Source: Methylophilaceae bacterium (GTDB taxonomy: Bacteria; Pseudomonadota; Gammaproteobacteria; Burkholderiales; Methylophilaceae). Taken from it: 39,736 nucleotides of DNA. Made by a program: the position numbers and the translations under genes. Position 1 is the first letter of the stretch. Each line of letters starts with the position of its first letter. Positions 16,168 to 27,875 of this stretch are shown here, in pieces. The DNA lies in NCBI GenBank assembly GCA_028247015.1, contig JAOKFJ010000009.1, positions 1 through 39,736 of the forward strand, written 5' to 3'. Below the pieces are notes generated by a model. The model ran no database searches. It saw only the letters and a list, made by a program, of their open reading frames with translations, and was not told where the DNA came from.

Positions 16168-17915
16168 AACATATTAAATCGCTTATTTTTCTATATTTAT
16201 TGATCTTCCTCTCAGGCTGCCAAGAAAGAAATGTAGATTGGTTATCCTACGGTAATAATTTGGAAAATCAGCGTTACTCAAAACTTAGTCAAATCAATGA
16301 AAAAAATGTTAATAATCTGAAACTAGCTTGGCAGTATCAAACAGGTATTAAAGCAACTTTTCAAGCCACACCACTTATTTATAAAGGAATAATGTATATT
16401 TCTCTTCCTTATAATCATGTTATTGCATTAAATGCAGAAACTGGAGAAGAGCTTTGGCGTTATGAACATCAAAGAAATCTTGGGTGGAAAATGTGTTGTG
16501 GTCCATCGAATAGAGGCTTAGCTATACATGGAAGTCAACTTTTCATGGGAACAGTAGACGCTCGATTAATTTCTCTAAACATCAAAACAGGTGAAAAAAT
16601 ATGGGACATTGATGTAGTTGAGAATCTTGTAACTACTGAATCTATTTCCTCTCTCAATGATATTGATCCAAATCGAAAAAAATTAGTTAGTGGAGGAACA
16701 GGCGTAGGGATCTCAATGGCGCCCGTCGTCTATGAAAATAAAGTTATTATCGGTATTACTGGAGTTGGTTACGGGCTTCATGTTGAAGATGCTAAGAAAG
16801 ATTCACCACTTGGTGCAGTTGTAGGTGTAACTGGAAGGTTTGGACGCCCAGGATTTTTAGCTGCATATGACATTTACTCAGGAAAACAAATTTGGCAATT
16901 TGACACTATTCCCAATGAAGGCTGGGAAGGTGAAATGAGTAACTATACTCGTGATGGTGAATCCTTAAACCGAAATTTATTAATTGAAAAAGAATCACTC
17001 GAGAATTATCCTGATGCATCAAAATATGGCGGTGGCTCAGCCTGGACCACACCCGCCATTGATTCTGAAACACACACATTATTTTTCGGCACTGGGAATC
17101 CTTCCCCTCAAATGAGTGGAGAAAGTCGCCCAGGAGATAATTTATATACAGTCTCTTTAATAGCATTAGATGCAAACACTGGAAAAATAAAATGGTTTTA
17201 CCAGCAGGTTCCACATGATATTTGGGGTTATGACGTTGCAAGTCCTCCAGTTCTTTTTCATACTATTAAAGAAGGGAAGGTTATTCCTGTTGTAGGACAG
17301 GCAGGAAAGACCGGTTGGTTTTATATTAATAATAGAGATACTGGTGAATTAATTCTGAAATCAGAAGCATTCGTCCCACAGCAAAATATGTTTGCAGAAG
17401 CCACCAAAGAGGGGACTATCATTTATCCAGGAATTTTGGGGGGGTCAAATTGGTCGCCCGTAAGTCTTGATATTAATGAACATATTGCATATATATCAGG
17501 AATACATGCTCCCATAAAATATATGCTTCATGAAAAAATTTCTAGTAATAATAATATTACTACTCGTTATACTAGTTCTGAGCCTACAGATGATCAACAG
17601 TGGGGATTACTCTCAGCTATCAATTTATCAAACGGTAGAATAGTTTGGCAATATAAAACAGAGCAGCCTCTTCTTGGGGGGACGCTTGCTACAAATGGAA
17701 AACTAGTCTTCTCTGGTGAAGGCAATGGAAACCTAAATGCTTTTCATAGCTTAACTGGAAAACTACTATGGACAACTAAAATCAATGCTGGGGTAAATGC
17801 TCCACCAATTACATATATGGTTAATGGTAAGCAATTTATTGCAGTCGCTGCAGGGGGAAATAAGATTATGGGATATAAACAAGGAGACTATATCAATGTC
17901 TATAGCCTTAACTAA
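16164..17915 (+). CDS. PQQ-dependent dehydrogenase, lipoprotein
   Basis: A 583-residue eight-bladed quinoprotein dehydrogenase with periodic W-motifs such as LIALDANTGKIKW. The N-terminus is a lipoprotein signal with lipobox FLSGC (Cys19), so it is probably membrane-anchored facing the periplasm. PQQ-site features are the vicinal disulfide Cys111-Cys112, Trp294 in GGGSAWTTP and calcium-type Asn312 in GTGNPSPQ. Where methanol dehydrogenases have W-D-Y-(A/D), this protein has W-G-Y-D (354-357), so it is not MxaF or XoxF; the substrate is unknown. No C-terminal cytochrome c domain is present. Cytochrome b561 upstream may take the electrons, and pqqA at 3.8 kb would feed cofactor synthesis. Confidence 0.88.
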   Translation: MKHIKSLIFLYLLIFLSGCQERNVDWLSYGNNLENQRYSKLSQINEKNVNNLKLAWQYQTGIKATFQATPLIYKGIMYISLPYNHVIALNAETGEELWRYEHQRNLGWKMCCGPSNRGLAIHGSQLFMGTVDARLISLNIKTGEKIWDIDVVENLVTTESISSLNDIDPNRKKLVSGGTGVGISMAPVVYENKVIIGITGVGYGLHVEDAKKDSPLGAVVGVTGRFGRPGFLAAYDIYSGKQIWQFDTIPNEGWEGEMSNYTRDGESLNRNLLIEKESLENYPDASKYGGGSAWTTPAIDSETHTLFFGTGNPSPQMSGESRPGDNLYTVSLIALDANTGKIKWFYQQVPHDIWGYDVASPPVLFHTIKEGKVIPVVGQAGKTGWFYINNRDTGELILKSEAFVPQQNMFAEATKEGTIIYPGILGGSNWSPVSLDINEHIAYISGIHAPIKYMLHEKISSNNNITTRYTSSEPTDDQQWGLLSAINLSNGRIVWQYKTEQPLLGGTLATNGKLVFSGEGNGNLNAFHSLTGKLLWTTKINAGVNAPPITYMVNGKQFIAVAAGGNKIMGYKQGDYINVYSLN

Positions 17916-17955
17916 AATGAACTATATGGCTTAAAATACTCTGGATAAACATAAT

Positions 17956-18228
17956 ATGCACAACGAAAATTTATTTAAAAATCTTATTGATAAGAAAAAG
18001 CTTATCATTCGCCCTCTTCTTTTCTTGACTGTTGTTCCTTACCTAACATTCATATGTATTATTGCTTTTTATCCGCACTATTTTGGCAATATGCTTTTTA
18101 ATTCCAGTGTGTCAATTGGAATTATATTAGGATTTATACTCATAATAATTATATGGGTTATTACATTGCTTTATGTATACCTGGCAAATAAGCATATTGA
18201 GCCTATTATTAAAGAACTAAATAGCTAA
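17956..18228 (+). CDS. DUF485 membrane protein (YjcH-like)
   Basis: A 90-residue inner membrane protein with two hydrophobic helices (about 19-41 and 51-75) and a short charged tail ([11 protein letters not shown]). DUF485 proteins are found directly upstream of acetate permease-type sodium symporters, as here, where the stop overlaps the next start (TAATG). It is believed to be an accessory of the transporter. It begins 40 bases after the PQQ dehydrogenase, so may be on the same transcript. Confidence 0.87.
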   Translation: MHNENLFKNLIDKKKLIIRPLLFLTVVPYLTFICIIAFYPHYFGNMLFNSSVSIGIILGFILIIIIWVITLLYVYLANKHIEPIIKELNS

Positions 18229-19805
18229 TGTTAAAATTTTTTACTTCATCACAATCGGGAGATCTTAATATTGTTGCTATCTGGATGTTTTTAATTTTTG
18301 TTGTAGTGACTCTCTATATAACCTTTTGGGCTGCGAAAAAAACACAATCAACAAATAATTTCTTTACTGCTGGGGGAAATATTACTGGCCTGCAAAATGG
18401 CCTAGCAATATCAGGTGACTTTATGTCTGCAGCCTCATTCCTAGGCATATCTGGCTTAGTTTTTTTATCTGGATTTGATGGACTTATCTATTCAATTGGA
18501 TTTTTAGTAGGCTGGCCGATTATTCTTTTATTGATTGCTGAGCCTCTTCGAAATCTAGGAAAATATGGTTTTTCAGATGTGGTGTCATTTCGCTTAAATG
18601 AAAAGCCCGTTCGAATACTCTCTGCTTTTGGTTCCTTATCTACCGTTATCTTATATTTAATTGCTCAAATGGTTGGTGCAGGAAAACTAATTGAGATTTT
18701 ATTTGGACTACCTTACATTACGGCTGAAATTATTGTAGGTATTTTAATGATTTTATACGTTACTTTTGGAGGTATGTTGGCAACGACATGGGTACAAATT
18801 ATTAAGGCTATATTGCTCCTAACTGGCGCAACAATTATTGCATTTCTTGTATTAAATCAATTTAATTTTAGCTTTAATCAATTTTTTGACGCAGCCGTTA
18901 ATACTCACGATAATGGTTCTGCAATTCTGGCGCCTGGAGGACTAATATCAGATCCTGTCTCAGCAATTTCCCTAGGCCTCGCCTTAATGTTTGGGACTGC
19001 AGGATTACCCCATATACTAATGCGCTTTTTTACTGTTTCAAATGCGAAACAAGCAAGAAGGTCAGTAGCCTTTGCTACAGGATTTATTGGGTACTTTTAC
19101 ATACTAACTTTTATTATTGGTTTTGGTGCCATTATATTAGTATCAAACAACCCAGCCTATCTTTCTGGCACTGGTGAAATTCTTGGAGATAATAATATGG
19201 CTGCTATTCATCTCGCCCATGCTGTTGGAGGCAACATACTACTAGGTTTTATTTCTGCAGTTGCTTTTGCAACAATTCTTGCAGTTGTTTCTGGATTAAC
19301 CTTAGCAGGGGCATCGGCAATATCACATGACCTATATGCAAATGTAATAAAAAAAGGTGCAAATGATAAATCTCAGATGATAGTATCAAAATTTGCAACT
19401 ATCTTACTTGGTTTCATGGCAATTCTTTTAGGAATAATTTTTGAGGAACAAAATGTTGCATTTATGGTTGGCCTAGCTTTTGCAATTGCTGCAAGCACAA
19501 ATTTTCCTATCTTATTCTTATCTATTTACTGGAAAAATATTACAACTAGAGGGGTGCTTGCTGGAGGAAGTGCTGGCCTAATCTTATGTATTATTCTTGT
19601 AATTCTTGGCCCTATTGTTTGGGTAGATATTCTTAATAATACAAAAGCTATATTTCCATATAAATATCCAGCATTATTTTCTATGACTATAACTTTTATT
19701 GGAATTTGGTTTTTTTCTGTTACAGATCGGTCATTACAAGCTTCAAAAGAAAAAGCATTATTTGAAAATCAATATTTTCGTGCTCAAACAGGAAAAAATA
19801 AATAA
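18228..19805 (+). CDS. actP: Sodium:solute symporter, ActP (acetate permease) type
   Basis: A 525-residue cation/monocarboxylate symporter of the SSS family with about thirteen membrane helices. The N-terminus has [16 protein letters not shown], then [14 protein letters not shown], the ActP-type hallmark, and [20 protein letters not shown] in the middle, typical of the acetate/glycolate/pyruvate branch. The DUF485 partner supports this branch, but the substrate cannot be fixed from sequence. In a methylotroph it would allow uptake of short organic acids. Confidence 0.88.
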   Translation: MLKFFTSSQSGDLNIVAIWMFLIFVVVTLYITFWAAKKTQSTNNFFTAGGNITGLQNGLAISGDFMSAASFLGISGLVFLSGFDGLIYSIGFLVGWPIILLLIAEPLRNLGKYGFSDVVSFRLNEKPVRILSAFGSLSTVILYLIAQMVGAGKLIEILFGLPYITAEIIVGILMILYVTFGGMLATTWVQIIKAILLLTGATIIAFLVLNQFNFSFNQFFDAAVNTHDNGSAILAPGGLISDPVSAISLGLALMFGTAGLPHILMRFFTVSNAKQARRSVAFATGFIGYFYILTFIIGFGAIILVSNNPAYLSGTGEILGDNNMAAIHLAHAVGGNILLGFISAVAFATILAVVSGLTLAGASAISHDLYANVIKKGANDKSQMIVSKFATILLGFMAILLGIIFEEQNVAFMVGLAFAIAASTNFPILFLSIYWKNITTRGVLAGGSAGLILCIILVILGPIVWVDILNNTKAIFPYKYPALFSMTITFIGIWFFSVTDRSLQASKEKALFENQYFRAQTGKNK

Positions 19806-19819
19806 AAGGATATTAATCA

Positions 19820-20461
19820 TTGAATAAATTACATAAAATATTAATTTTAATTGGTATATTTTTTTTAAATCCCATTAGTGCAGAAGATATTAATGAGAAT
19901 GTGAAAAAAATAATTAATGAAGAGTCAGCTGCTATCTTAGTAAAAAACCTTAATCAACATTTTATTACTAATTTTCCAAGTGAACGACAACTATGTGAAA
20001 AAAATCTTATTACAATTATAAATAATAGATCACTTTCATTTTTAAAAGAATCAGAAAAAAAACAAAGTATTGATAATAAAAAATCTTTAAAAATGCATGC
20101 TAATAAGATGAAGAGTATGGCCCCAGTTTTTGCAAGAGCTGGCTGTTTAGTAAAGTACCGCTTTGAGCTAGAAAAAATTCTTTATGGTTCTTTTCATGAA
20201 TCTGAAGAAACAATATTATTTCAGAAGGCTTCTCAATTAAACCTTAATGAACCTAAAAAATTATTAATTATTCATGCTCTTTCAAAAGATCATAATACTT
20301 GGATTAAAGATAATTTGGACCTAGAAGATAAATCAGAGCGAGAAAGAAGAAACAATGGATTTAATGAGGTGCTTAATAGTATTGCTGGCTTCTATATTAA
20401 TAATTCTTCTCTAGGTTGCAAAAAAAAATCTGCTAATTCTGAAGTTTTTTTATGTAATTAG
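19820..20461 (+). CDS. Unknown exported protein, 213 aa
   Basis: A protein I do not recognise. It starts with TTG at 19820, preceded by an AAAGGA ribosome site; no in-frame ATG precedes the hydrophobic segment. A signal peptide (about 1-21, ending NPISAED) predicts a periplasmic product, predominantly helical and rich in Lys, Asn and Glu. Four Cys (in RQLCEKN, RAGCLVKY, LGCKKK and at the penultimate position, FLCN) could form two disulfides. It follows actP by 14 bases and ends the plus-strand run. It faces hemE, converging, with only 33 bases between them and no clear terminator. Confidence 0.75.
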   Translation: MNKLHKILILIGIFFLNPISAEDINENVKKIINEESAAILVKNLNQHFITNFPSERQLCEKNLITIINNRSLSFLKESEKKQSIDNKKSLKMHANKMKSMAPVFARAGCLVKYRFELEKILYGSFHESEETILFQKASQLNLNEPKKLLIIHALSKDHNTWIKDNLDLEDKSERERRNNGFNEVLNSIAGFYINNSSLGCKKKSANSEVFLCN

Positions 20462-20494
20462 AATTACTAATAGATATAAAAAAATGTAGCTGTT

Positions 20495-21559
20495 TTATTT
20501 ATGAAATTTTGGACTATAACTTCTTATGGTTTCAAGCATACATTGAACATTCTCTGGTGGAGTAAATTGAGTTATTCCATGGCCTAAATTAAAAATATGG
20601 CCCTCTCCATAACCATAATTATCTAATACTTTTTTCACTGAAGCCACTATCGCTTTTGGACTAGATAGTAAAATAGAAGGGTCTAAATTTCCTTGTAACG
20701 TAATACTTTCACCAACAATCTTTCTTGCTTTTGCAATGTCTGTTTGCCAATCCAATCCAATTGCACTTGCTCCAATTTTAGACTGAGCTTCAAGCCACTG
20801 CCCGCCACCTTTAGTAAAAATTATTTTTGGAATACTTTCATAACCCAATAAGTTAAGATTGGAAATAATAACTTTCATATAATTAAGGGAGTGATTCTCA
20901 TATTCTGAATGTGCTAAAGCTCCTCCCCAAGAGTCAAATATCATTACTGCATCTACACCTGCTTCAATTTGAGATGCTAAATATTTAGTAACTGTTTCAG
21001 TATTTATCTTCAATATGTGACTCATTAAATCTGGTCTTGCGTACAACATTTTTTTAATATTATGGAAGTCTGTTCCTCCTTTTCCTTCAACCATATATGT
21101 CGCAAGTGTCCAAGGGCTTCCAGAAAATCCGATTAATGGTACTCGTTGGTTTAATGCTTTTTTAATAGTTCTAACCGCTTCAAAAACATATTGTAATTTT
21201 TCATCTACGTTTGGAATATCAAGTTTTTGTACTTCTTTTTCATCTTGTAAAGGCCTTTCAAATTTTGGTCCTTCACCTTCAATAAAATATAATCCCAATC
21301 CCATCGCATCTGGAATAGTTAATATATCTGAGAATAAAATAGAGGCATCAAGATATGGGTAGCGATCTAAGGGTTGAAGTGTTACTTCTGTTGCAAAATC
21401 ATTATTTTTACATAGCTCTAAAAAACTACCAGCATTCTTTCGAGTTTTTCTATATTCAGGTAAATATCGTCCAGCTTGGCGCATCATCCACACAGGGGTA
21501 TATGAAGTGTGTTGTTGTTTAAGTGTTCTAAGAAAAGTATCGTTTTGAGTTGAGTCCAT
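20495..21559 (-). CDS. hemE: Uroporphyrinogen decarboxylase HemE
   Basis: A 354-residue TIM-barrel enzyme converting uroporphyrinogen III to coproporphyrinogen III in heme synthesis. The N-terminal signature [16 protein letters not shown] and the second signature [16 protein letters not shown] are intact, as is the catalytic Asp region [17 protein letters not shown]; the C-terminal NLGHGI is also present. It is the last gene of a minus-strand run from thiD; a small lipoprotein gene stands 14 bases upstream. No strong ribosome site is visible before the ATG. Confidence 0.96.
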   Translation of the reverse strand: MDSTQNDTFLRTLKQQHTSYTPVWMMRQAGRYLPEYRKTRKNAGSFLELCKNNDFATEVTLQPLDRYPYLDASILFSDILTIPDAMGLGLYFIEGEGPKFERPLQDEKEVQKLDIPNVDEKLQYVFEAVRTIKKALNQRVPLIGFSGSPWTLATYMVEGKGGTDFHNIKKMLYARPDLMSHILKINTETVTKYLASQIEAGVDAVMIFDSWGGALAHSEYENHSLNYMKVIISNLNLLGYESIPKIIFTKGGGQWLEAQSKIGASAIGLDWQTDIAKARKIVGESITLQGNLDPSILLSSPKAIVASVKKVLDNYGYGEGHIFNLGHGITQFTPPENVQCMLETIRSYSPKFHK

Positions 21560-21573
21560 CAGATTAGCTTAAG

Positions 21574-21729
21574 TTAATCATCATCAATGATATCTGGAGT
21601 TATCAAATCAATAGTATCAACGACTAATTCTCCAGTAGATATAACTGCGCTTGATGCTGTATCAACAACTGCTCCCGTTGTCATGCACCCTGACAATAAT
21701 ACAATGATAGGAATTAATATATATTTCAT
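21574..21729 (-). CDS. Small lipoprotein, 51 aa
   Basis: This short gene fills the gap between gltD and hemE. The product has a lipoprotein signal MKYILIPIIVLLSGC with lipobox LLSGC (Cys15), then a 36-residue mature part rich in Val, Thr and Asp that ends DIIDDD. Its ATG is nine bases after the gltD stop and its stop is 14 bases before the hemE ATG, the spacing of an operon member. No enzyme domain is possible at this size; I do not recognise a function. Such short acidic lipoproteins are often missed by gene callers. Confidence 0.8.
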   Translation of the reverse strand: MKYILIPIIVLLSGCMTTGAVVDTASSAVISTGELVVDTIDLITPDIIDDD

Positions 21730-21738
21730 AGTTCTTAA

Positions 21739-23166
21739 TTAGCGGGGAAGATTAGTTATGCCCATCAAAAATTCATCCACAGAGCGCGCACATTGTCGAC
21801 CCTCTCTTATGGCCCATACTACTAATGACTGTCCTCTGCGCATATCACCTGCAGCAAAAACCTTGCTTTTTGATGTTGAGTAGGATTTATCACCTTCAGT
21901 TTCTGCTTTTACATTTCCCCTGGCATCTTTCTCAATACCAAATTTATCAAGCATTGTTTGTTTAGGCCCCATAAATCCCATAGCCAATAATACTAAATCA
22001 GCTTTTATTCTGAATTCAGAACCTGAAATCTCCTGCATTTTTCCATCTTTCCATTCAACCTTAGCCGCAACTAATTCTTTAACTTTACCATTTTCACCTT
22101 CAAAAGCTTTGGTAGCAATTGACCAGTCTCTATCACAGCCTTCTTCGTGTGAGCTTGATGTCCTCATTTTTAAAGGCCAATATGGCCATACTAATGATTT
22201 ATTTTCCTGCTCGGGTGGCTGTGGCATTAATTCAAACTGCGAAATTGATTTCGCTCCATGGCGATTCGATGTTCCAACACAATCTGATCCTGTATCTCCT
22301 CCACCAATTACTACTACATGTTTTTTTGTTGCCATGATTTGATCAGAAACAGAATCGCCTGCAACTATTTTATTTTGTGACGGTAAAAAGTCCATAGCAA
22401 AATGAACACCATCTAATTCTCTACCAGGAACAGGTAAATCTCTTGGCCACTCAGCTCCCCCCGCTAGAATTACTGCATCAAAATCATTAGTGAGTTTTTC
22501 AGGGTCAATATCTTCACCAACATTCTGGTTAACTTTAAATTTTACACCTTCGGCTTCCATTTGGTTCACACGGCGATCAATATGAATTTTTTCCATTTTG
22601 AAATCTGGAATACCATATCTTAACAATCCCCCAATACGATCATTTTTCTCATATACAACTACATCATGTCCTACTCTTGCTAATTGTTGAGCAGCGGCTA
22701 ATCCAGCTGGGCCAGATCCTATGATTGCAATTGACTTACCTGTTTTATTTTTTGATGGCTGGGGAACAACCCAGTTATTTTCCCATGCTTTATCAATAAT
22801 TGCATGCTCTATTGACTTTATTCCTACTGGGTCTGAGTTAATATTTAGAGTACAGGCTGCTTCACATGGAGCAGGACAAATACGAGCTGTAAATTCTGGA
22901 AAATTATTTGTTGAATGGAGAACTTTGATTGCAGCTTCCCAGTCTTGCTTAAAAACTAAATCATTCCAATCAGGAATAATATTATTCACCGGACATCCAT
23001 TATTACAAAATGGAATTCCACAATCCATACACCGAGCACCTTGGACTTTTGCTTCTTCATCTGATAAATGTAAAATAAATTCTTTGTAATTCTTTACACG
23101 TTCTTCAGCTGGAAGATTGCTCGCACTTTGTCGAGGAAAATCTAAAAATCCTGTAACTTTTCCCAT
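21739..23166 (-). CDS. gltD: Glutamate synthase small subunit GltD
   Basis: The 475-residue FAD/4Fe-4S subunit of NADPH-dependent glutamate synthase. The N-terminal cysteine region [16 protein letters not shown] holds cluster ligands, [12 protein letters not shown] binds FAD, and [12 protein letters not shown] binds NADPH. It delivers electrons to GltB for making two glutamates from glutamine and 2-oxoglutarate. The start codon overlaps the gltB stop by one base. It is next to glnK-amtB functionally, though not on the same transcript. Confidence 0.96.
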   Translation of the reverse strand: MGKVTGFLDFPRQSASNLPAEERVKNYKEFILHLSDEEAKVQGARCMDCGIPFCNNGCPVNNIIPDWNDLVFKQDWEAAIKVLHSTNNFPEFTARICPAPCEAACTLNINSDPVGIKSIEHAIIDKAWENNWVVPQPSKNKTGKSIAIIGSGPAGLAAAQQLARVGHDVVVYEKNDRIGGLLRYGIPDFKMEKIHIDRRVNQMEAEGVKFKVNQNVGEDIDPEKLTNDFDAVILAGGAEWPRDLPVPGRELDGVHFAMDFLPSQNKIVAGDSVSDQIMATKKHVVVIGGGDTGSDCVGTSNRHGAKSISQFELMPQPPEQENKSLVWPYWPLKMRTSSSHEEGCDRDWSIATKAFEGENGKVKELVAAKVEWKDGKMQEISGSEFRIKADLVLLAMGFMGPKQTMLDKFGIEKDARGNVKAETEGDKSYSTSKSKVFAAGDMRRGQSLVVWAIREGRQCARSVDEFLMGITNLPR

Positions 23167-26100
23167 TAAGCTAATTCCTTTGTTTTAGTTTCTTTTATTT
23201 CATTCAATGCTCTTTTATACTCAATTGGCATTACTTTCACAAAATTTTTGAGTTCTTTATCCCAATCAATCAATATCTTTTTAGCTACATTACTATTGGT
23301 ATACTGACTATGTTTTTCAATTAAAGTTTTTAATATATCTTCATCTGCTAAATCTAAATGCTTAGGCATATCTGTTTTTATATTTTCTTTTTCAACATTA
23401 TGAAGAGTAACCATTGTTAAATTACAATAATTCTTAAATGTATTTTTTGGATCATAAATATATGCAACACCACCCGACATTCCAGCTGCAAAATTTTGGC
23501 CAGTTCGACCTAAAATTATAACTGTACCTCCAGTCATATATTCACAACCGTGATTACCTACTCCCTCAACAACTGCAGATGCTCCTGAATTCCTTACACA
23601 AAATCTTTCGCCCCCAATTCCATTAAAGAAGGTTTCTCCAGAAGTTGCGCCATACATAACAGTATTTCCAATAATAATATTATCTTCAGCTTTTCCAGAA
23701 AACTCTTTTGGCGGACGTATAATTATTTTACCCCCACAAAGGCCCTTACCTACATAGTCGTTTCCCTCTCCAACAAGATCAAATGTTATCCCTTTAGCTA
23801 AAAACGCACCGAAGCTTTGACCAGCAGTTCCAGTTAGATTAATTTGAATCGAATCATCATCTAGTCCTTTATTTCCATACCTTTTGGCTATCTCATGTGA
23901 TAACAATGTTCCAACAGTTCTATTAGTGTTAGTAATGAATGTATCAAATTTTATTTTTTTCTTATTTTCAATAGCTGATAAAGACTTTTTAATAAGAGAA
24001 TTATCAAGAGCTTCTTCTAGTCCATGATCTTGACTATCTGTATTATATTTATGATTATCATCTGTTACCTTAGGCTGGTAAAATATTTTACTAAAATCAA
24101 GTCCCTGTATTTTCCAATGTTCTATGCCTTTTTGCATATCTAGTAAATCTGATCGTCCAATTAAATCATTAAATTTTTTAATGCCCAGTGATGCCATTAT
24201 CTCTCTTGCCTCTTCTGCAATAAAAAAGAAGAAATTAACAACGTGCTCTGGCTGACCTGAAAATCTTTTTCTTAGTTCAGGATCCTGAGTAGCGACACCA
24301 ACAGGACATGTATTTAAATGACATTTTCTCATCATTATGCATCCCTCAACAACAAGTGGAGCAGTTGCAAAACCAAATTCATCTGCTCCTAACATTGCCC
24401 CTACAACGACATCTCTCCCAGTTTTCAATTGGCCATCGACTTGGAGGATGACTCTACTTCTTAATTGATTTAATAATAAAGTTTGTTGAGTTTCTGCTAA
24501 ACCAATTTCCCAAGGCCCACCAGCATGTTTAATAGAAGTTAAAGGAGATGCTCCTGTTCCTCCGTCATGGCCAGCTATAACGATATGATCTGCTTTAGCT
24601 TTAGTTACGCCTGCAGCTACTGTTCCAACGCCTGTTTCTGCTACTAGCTTTACTGAAACACTTGCATTTGGGTTTGCATTTTTTAAGTCATGAATTAATT
24701 GAGCTAAATCCTCAATGGAATAAATATCATGATGGGGGGGAGGTGAGATTAATCCAACACCGGGCACAGAAAATCTTAAGCGTGCTATATACTCACTAAC
24801 TTTATGTCCAGGTAACTGTCCTCCTTCACCTGGTTTTGCACCTTGTGCCATTTTTATCTGAATTTGATCTGCTGATGATAAATATTCAGCAGTTACTCCA
24901 AATCTTCCAGATGCAACTTGTTTAATTCTTGATCTTAAAGAATCCCCTGCTTTTAAAGCTATATCACTAACTACAATATCAGATCCCAAATGTTCTGAAA
25001 GAGAAGTATCTTTAAGAATTGGAATACTTCTCTTAATATCTTCTCCACCTTCCCCAGTATTTGATTTTCCGCCGATTCTATTAAGCGCAATTGCTAATGT
25101 TGTATGAGCTTCAGTAGAAATAGATCCTAAAGACATTGCCCCAGTTGTGAATCTTTTAACAATTTCTTTTGCTGACTCTACTTCATCTAAAGGAATTGAT
25201 TTATTTTTCTTAAAAGAAAACAAGCCTCTTAAAGTCATATGCCTATGAGCTTGGTTATTAATTAATTCTGCATATTCTTTATATGTATCAAAATTATTTT
25301 TTTTAGTAGAGTGCTGAAGTTTAGCAATAGATTCCGGCGTCCACATATGCTCTTCGCCACGGATTCTAAACGCATATTCACCTCCTGCGTCTAATGCGTT
25401 ACTTAGTACAGGATCATTTCCATAGGCCAGGTTATGAATTCTTTCTGTCTCCATAGCAACTTGCTTTATTCCAATGCCCTCAATGTTAGAAGTTGTCCCA
25501 GTAAAATACTTTTCAATAAATTCCTTGCTTAAACCAATTGCCTCAAAAACTTGAGCGCCACAATAAGATTGATAAGTTGAAATACCCATCTTTGACATAA
25601 CCTTAAATAAACCTTTACCTACAGCCTTTATAAAATTTTCTTGGGCAGTAAAGAAATCATCAGTTAATGTTTTAATTGTTTCATAAGCCAACCAAGGACA
25701 AATTGCCTCTGCACCGTAACCTGCAAGTAATGCAAAATGGTGAACCTCTCTTGCTGAACCTGTATCAATAACTAATCCAACATTGGTTCTATTTCCAGAT
25801 CTAACCAAATGCTGATGTGTTGCTGAACAAGCAAGTAAGGCTGGAATTGCCGCTTTTTTATTTGAGGTATTTCTATCAGATAGTATTATTATATTGTAAC
25901 CGTCATTTATTGCCTTATTTGCTTTCTTGCATATATCCTCTAAAGCATTATTTAGTTTTTGACCATGATCTTCATCTTTTTCTGGTTCATAAGTGATATC
26001 AAGAACAACAGATTTAAATTTATTTTGTGTCAGAGAATCAATCTGCTTTAGCTGCTCTAATTCTTCAATACTTAAGACTGGCTGGCTTGCTTCTAATCTA

Positions 26101-27785
26101 AACGGTGGTACTTCATCCTCAATACCCAAAAGATTTGGCTTAGGGCCAATAAATGTCACTAACGACATCACAATATTTTCACGAATTGGATCTATTGGAG
26201 GATTAGTTACTTGAGCAAATAATTGCTTAAAGTAATTATATAAAAGTTTAGGTCGGTTCGATAAAACAGGTAAAGCAGCATCATTTCCCATAGACCCTGA
26301 ATTTTCCTGTCCAGCTGAAATCATTGGACTTAAAACAAAGGATAAGTCTTCTTGGCTATATCCAAAACTTTGTTGCAAATCTAACAAGCTTTCTGTCTGA
26401 CTAAACTTCCCCTTAACAGCTTTTAAGTCGCCTAAAAAATATCGAGATTTTTTTAACCAATCTCGATATGGTTTTTTAATGGATAATAATTTTTTTATTT
26501 CATCATCTTCTATTAATTTGCCTTGTTCTAGATCAATCAACAACATTTTTCCTGGCTCTAAACGCCATTTCTTTATGATTTTTTCTTCTGGAAACTTTAA
26601 AACACCCATTTCTGAAGCCATCATTAAATCACCATCGTCAGTTAATAGGTATCTAGCAGGCCTTAATCCATTTCTGTCTAGTGTAGCCCCAATGAGTCTT
26701 CCATCAGTAAATGCAACAGCCGCTGGCCCATCCCAAGGCTCCATTAGTGCAGCATGATATTCATAAAAAGCTTTTCTTTCATCACTCATGAGCGAATTAC
26801 CCGCCCAAGGTTCTGGAATTAACATCATCATTGCATGAGGAAGACTATAACCCCCGGCAAGTAAAAGCTCTAAACAATTATCAAAACAAGCTGTGTCTGA
26901 TTGACCATCTTCTATTAATGGCCATAACTTTTCTAAATCTGTTCCTAGCAAGAGTGACTGCATTTTATCGCGGCGCGCATTCATCCAATTTACATTTCCC
27001 TGTACTGTATTTATCTCTCCGTTATGCGCTATTAATCTGTAAGGATGAGCTAGCTCCCAAGATGGAAAAGTATTTGTAGAAAATCTTTGGTGGACTAAGG
27101 CTAAAGCAGAATTTACAGATTCGTTTAATAAGTCTTTAAAATAAACACCAACTTCATTTGCAAGCAACATTCCTTTATAAACAAGAGTTCTTGAAGACAT
27201 TGAGGTAATATAAAAATTAGCTGAATCATCAATATTCAACTTCCCAACTTCGATTTCTATTCTTTTGCGAATTACAAATAACTTTCTTTCAAAATCTTCT
27301 TGAGTTTTACAGTTCTTATTTCTTCCAATAAAAATTTGCTTAATAGTTGGCTCTACATCTTTTGCTGCTTGAGCAATATCATTATTGTTAACAGGTACTT
27401 CACGCCATCCAAGATTTACCTGATGTTCTTCTGTAATCATTTTAGAAATTATTAATTCACATTTTTTACTAAGCGCCTTTGATTGCGGTAAAAAAATCAT
27501 TCCAACGCCATAATGTCCGGATTCAGGTAACAGAAATTTTAGATTTTCAGTCTCTTGACGCAGAAAATTGTCAGGAATTTGAATTAATATACCTGCACCA
27601 TCTCCAAGTTTAGGATCATAGCCAGTAGCACCTCTGTGCGTAAGATTTGTTAAAATTTCAAGCCCTTGCTTTACAATCTTATGGCTTTTTTTACCATGAA
27701 TGTTAGCAACAAATCCAACTCCACATGAATCATGTTCATTCTTGGGATTGTATAATCCTTGCTTTAGGTTTTTTCGATTAGCCAT
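23166..27785 (-). CDS. gltB: Glutamate synthase large subunit GltB
   Basis: The 1539-residue glutamate synthase alpha subunit. The glutaminase nucleophile is Cys21 in [14 protein letters not shown], exposed after removal of a 20-residue propeptide. The order is amidotransferase (about 21-430), central domain, FMN-binding synthase barrel ([33 protein letters not shown]), the cluster cysteines [13 protein letters not shown], and the C-terminal beta-helix ([10 protein letters not shown]). Length matches the family. The 90-base gap from hemL contains an AT-rich hairpin at 27866-27891 and may hold a promoter of its own. Confidence 0.97.
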   Translation of the reverse strand: MANRKNLKQGLYNPKNEHDSCGVGFVANIHGKKSHKIVKQGLEILTNLTHRGATGYDPKLGDGAGILIQIPDNFLRQETENLKFLLPESGHYGVGMIFLPQSKALSKKCELIISKMITEEHQVNLGWREVPVNNNDIAQAAKDVEPTIKQIFIGRNKNCKTQEDFERKLFVIRKRIEIEVGKLNIDDSANFYITSMSSRTLVYKGMLLANEVGVYFKDLLNESVNSALALVHQRFSTNTFPSWELAHPYRLIAHNGEINTVQGNVNWMNARRDKMQSLLLGTDLEKLWPLIEDGQSDTACFDNCLELLLAGGYSLPHAMMMLIPEPWAGNSLMSDERKAFYEYHAALMEPWDGPAAVAFTDGRLIGATLDRNGLRPARYLLTDDGDLMMASEMGVLKFPEEKIIKKWRLEPGKMLLIDLEQGKLIEDDEIKKLLSIKKPYRDWLKKSRYFLGDLKAVKGKFSQTESLLDLQQSFGYSQEDLSFVLSPMISAGQENSGSMGNDAALPVLSNRPKLLYNYFKQLFAQVTNPPIDPIRENIVMSLVTFIGPKPNLLGIEDEVPPFRLEASQPVLSIEELEQLKQIDSLTQNKFKSVVLDITYEPEKDEDHGQKLNNALEDICKKANKAINDGYNIIILSDRNTSNKKAAIPALLACSATHQHLVRSGNRTNVGLVIDTGSAREVHHFALLAGYGAEAICPWLAYETIKTLTDDFFTAQENFIKAVGKGLFKVMSKMGISTYQSYCGAQVFEAIGLSKEFIEKYFTGTTSNIEGIGIKQVAMETERIHNLAYGNDPVLSNALDAGGEYAFRIRGEEHMWTPESIAKLQHSTKKNNFDTYKEYAELINNQAHRHMTLRGLFSFKKNKSIPLDEVESAKEIVKRFTTGAMSLGSISTEAHTTLAIALNRIGGKSNTGEGGEDIKRSIPILKDTSLSEHLGSDIVVSDIALKAGDSLRSRIKQVASGRFGVTAEYLSSADQIQIKMAQGAKPGEGGQLPGHKVSEYIARLRFSVPGVGLISPPPHHDIYSIEDLAQLIHDLKNANPNASVSVKLVAETGVGTVAAGVTKAKADHIVIAGHDGGTGASPLTSIKHAGGPWEIGLAETQQTLLLNQLRSRVILQVDGQLKTGRDVVVGAMLGADEFGFATAPLVVEGCIMMRKCHLNTCPVGVATQDPELRKRFSGQPEHVVNFFFFIAEEAREIMASLGIKKFNDLIGRSDLLDMQKGIEHWKIQGLDFSKIFYQPKVTDDNHKYNTDSQDHGLEEALDNSLIKKSLSAIENKKKIKFDTFITNTNRTVGTLLSHEIAKRYGNKGLDDDSIQINLTGTAGQSFGAFLAKGITFDLVGEGNDYVGKGLCGGKIIIRPPKEFSGKAEDNIIIGNTVMYGATSGETFFNGIGGERFCVRNSGASAVVEGVGNHGCEYMTGGTVIILGRTGQNFAAGMSGGVAYIYDPKNTFKNYCNLTMVTLHNVEKENIKTDMPKHLDLADEDILKTLIEKHSQYTNSNVAKKILIDWDKELKNFVKVMPIEYKRALNEIKETKTKELA

Positions 27786-27875
27786 TTATTTTTTCTTTTC
27801 TCTGCTTGTTGCTTTATACGGAACCTTCAATTTTATTCTTATTTGGGTATTTTTTCAACGCTATATTTTAATCAG

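Noticed and set aside
16164-17915. Assignment of the PQQ dehydrogenase as XoxF or MxaF methanol dehydrogenase
   Set aside because: The W-D-Y motif is replaced by WGYD, the protein is a lipoprotein and lacks neighbouring cytochrome c and XoxJ/MxaJ-type genes, so a methanol dehydrogenase call is not supported.
22721-23089. 122-codon open frame opposite gltD
   Set aside because: Antisense to conserved GltD motifs, no ribosome site or domain.
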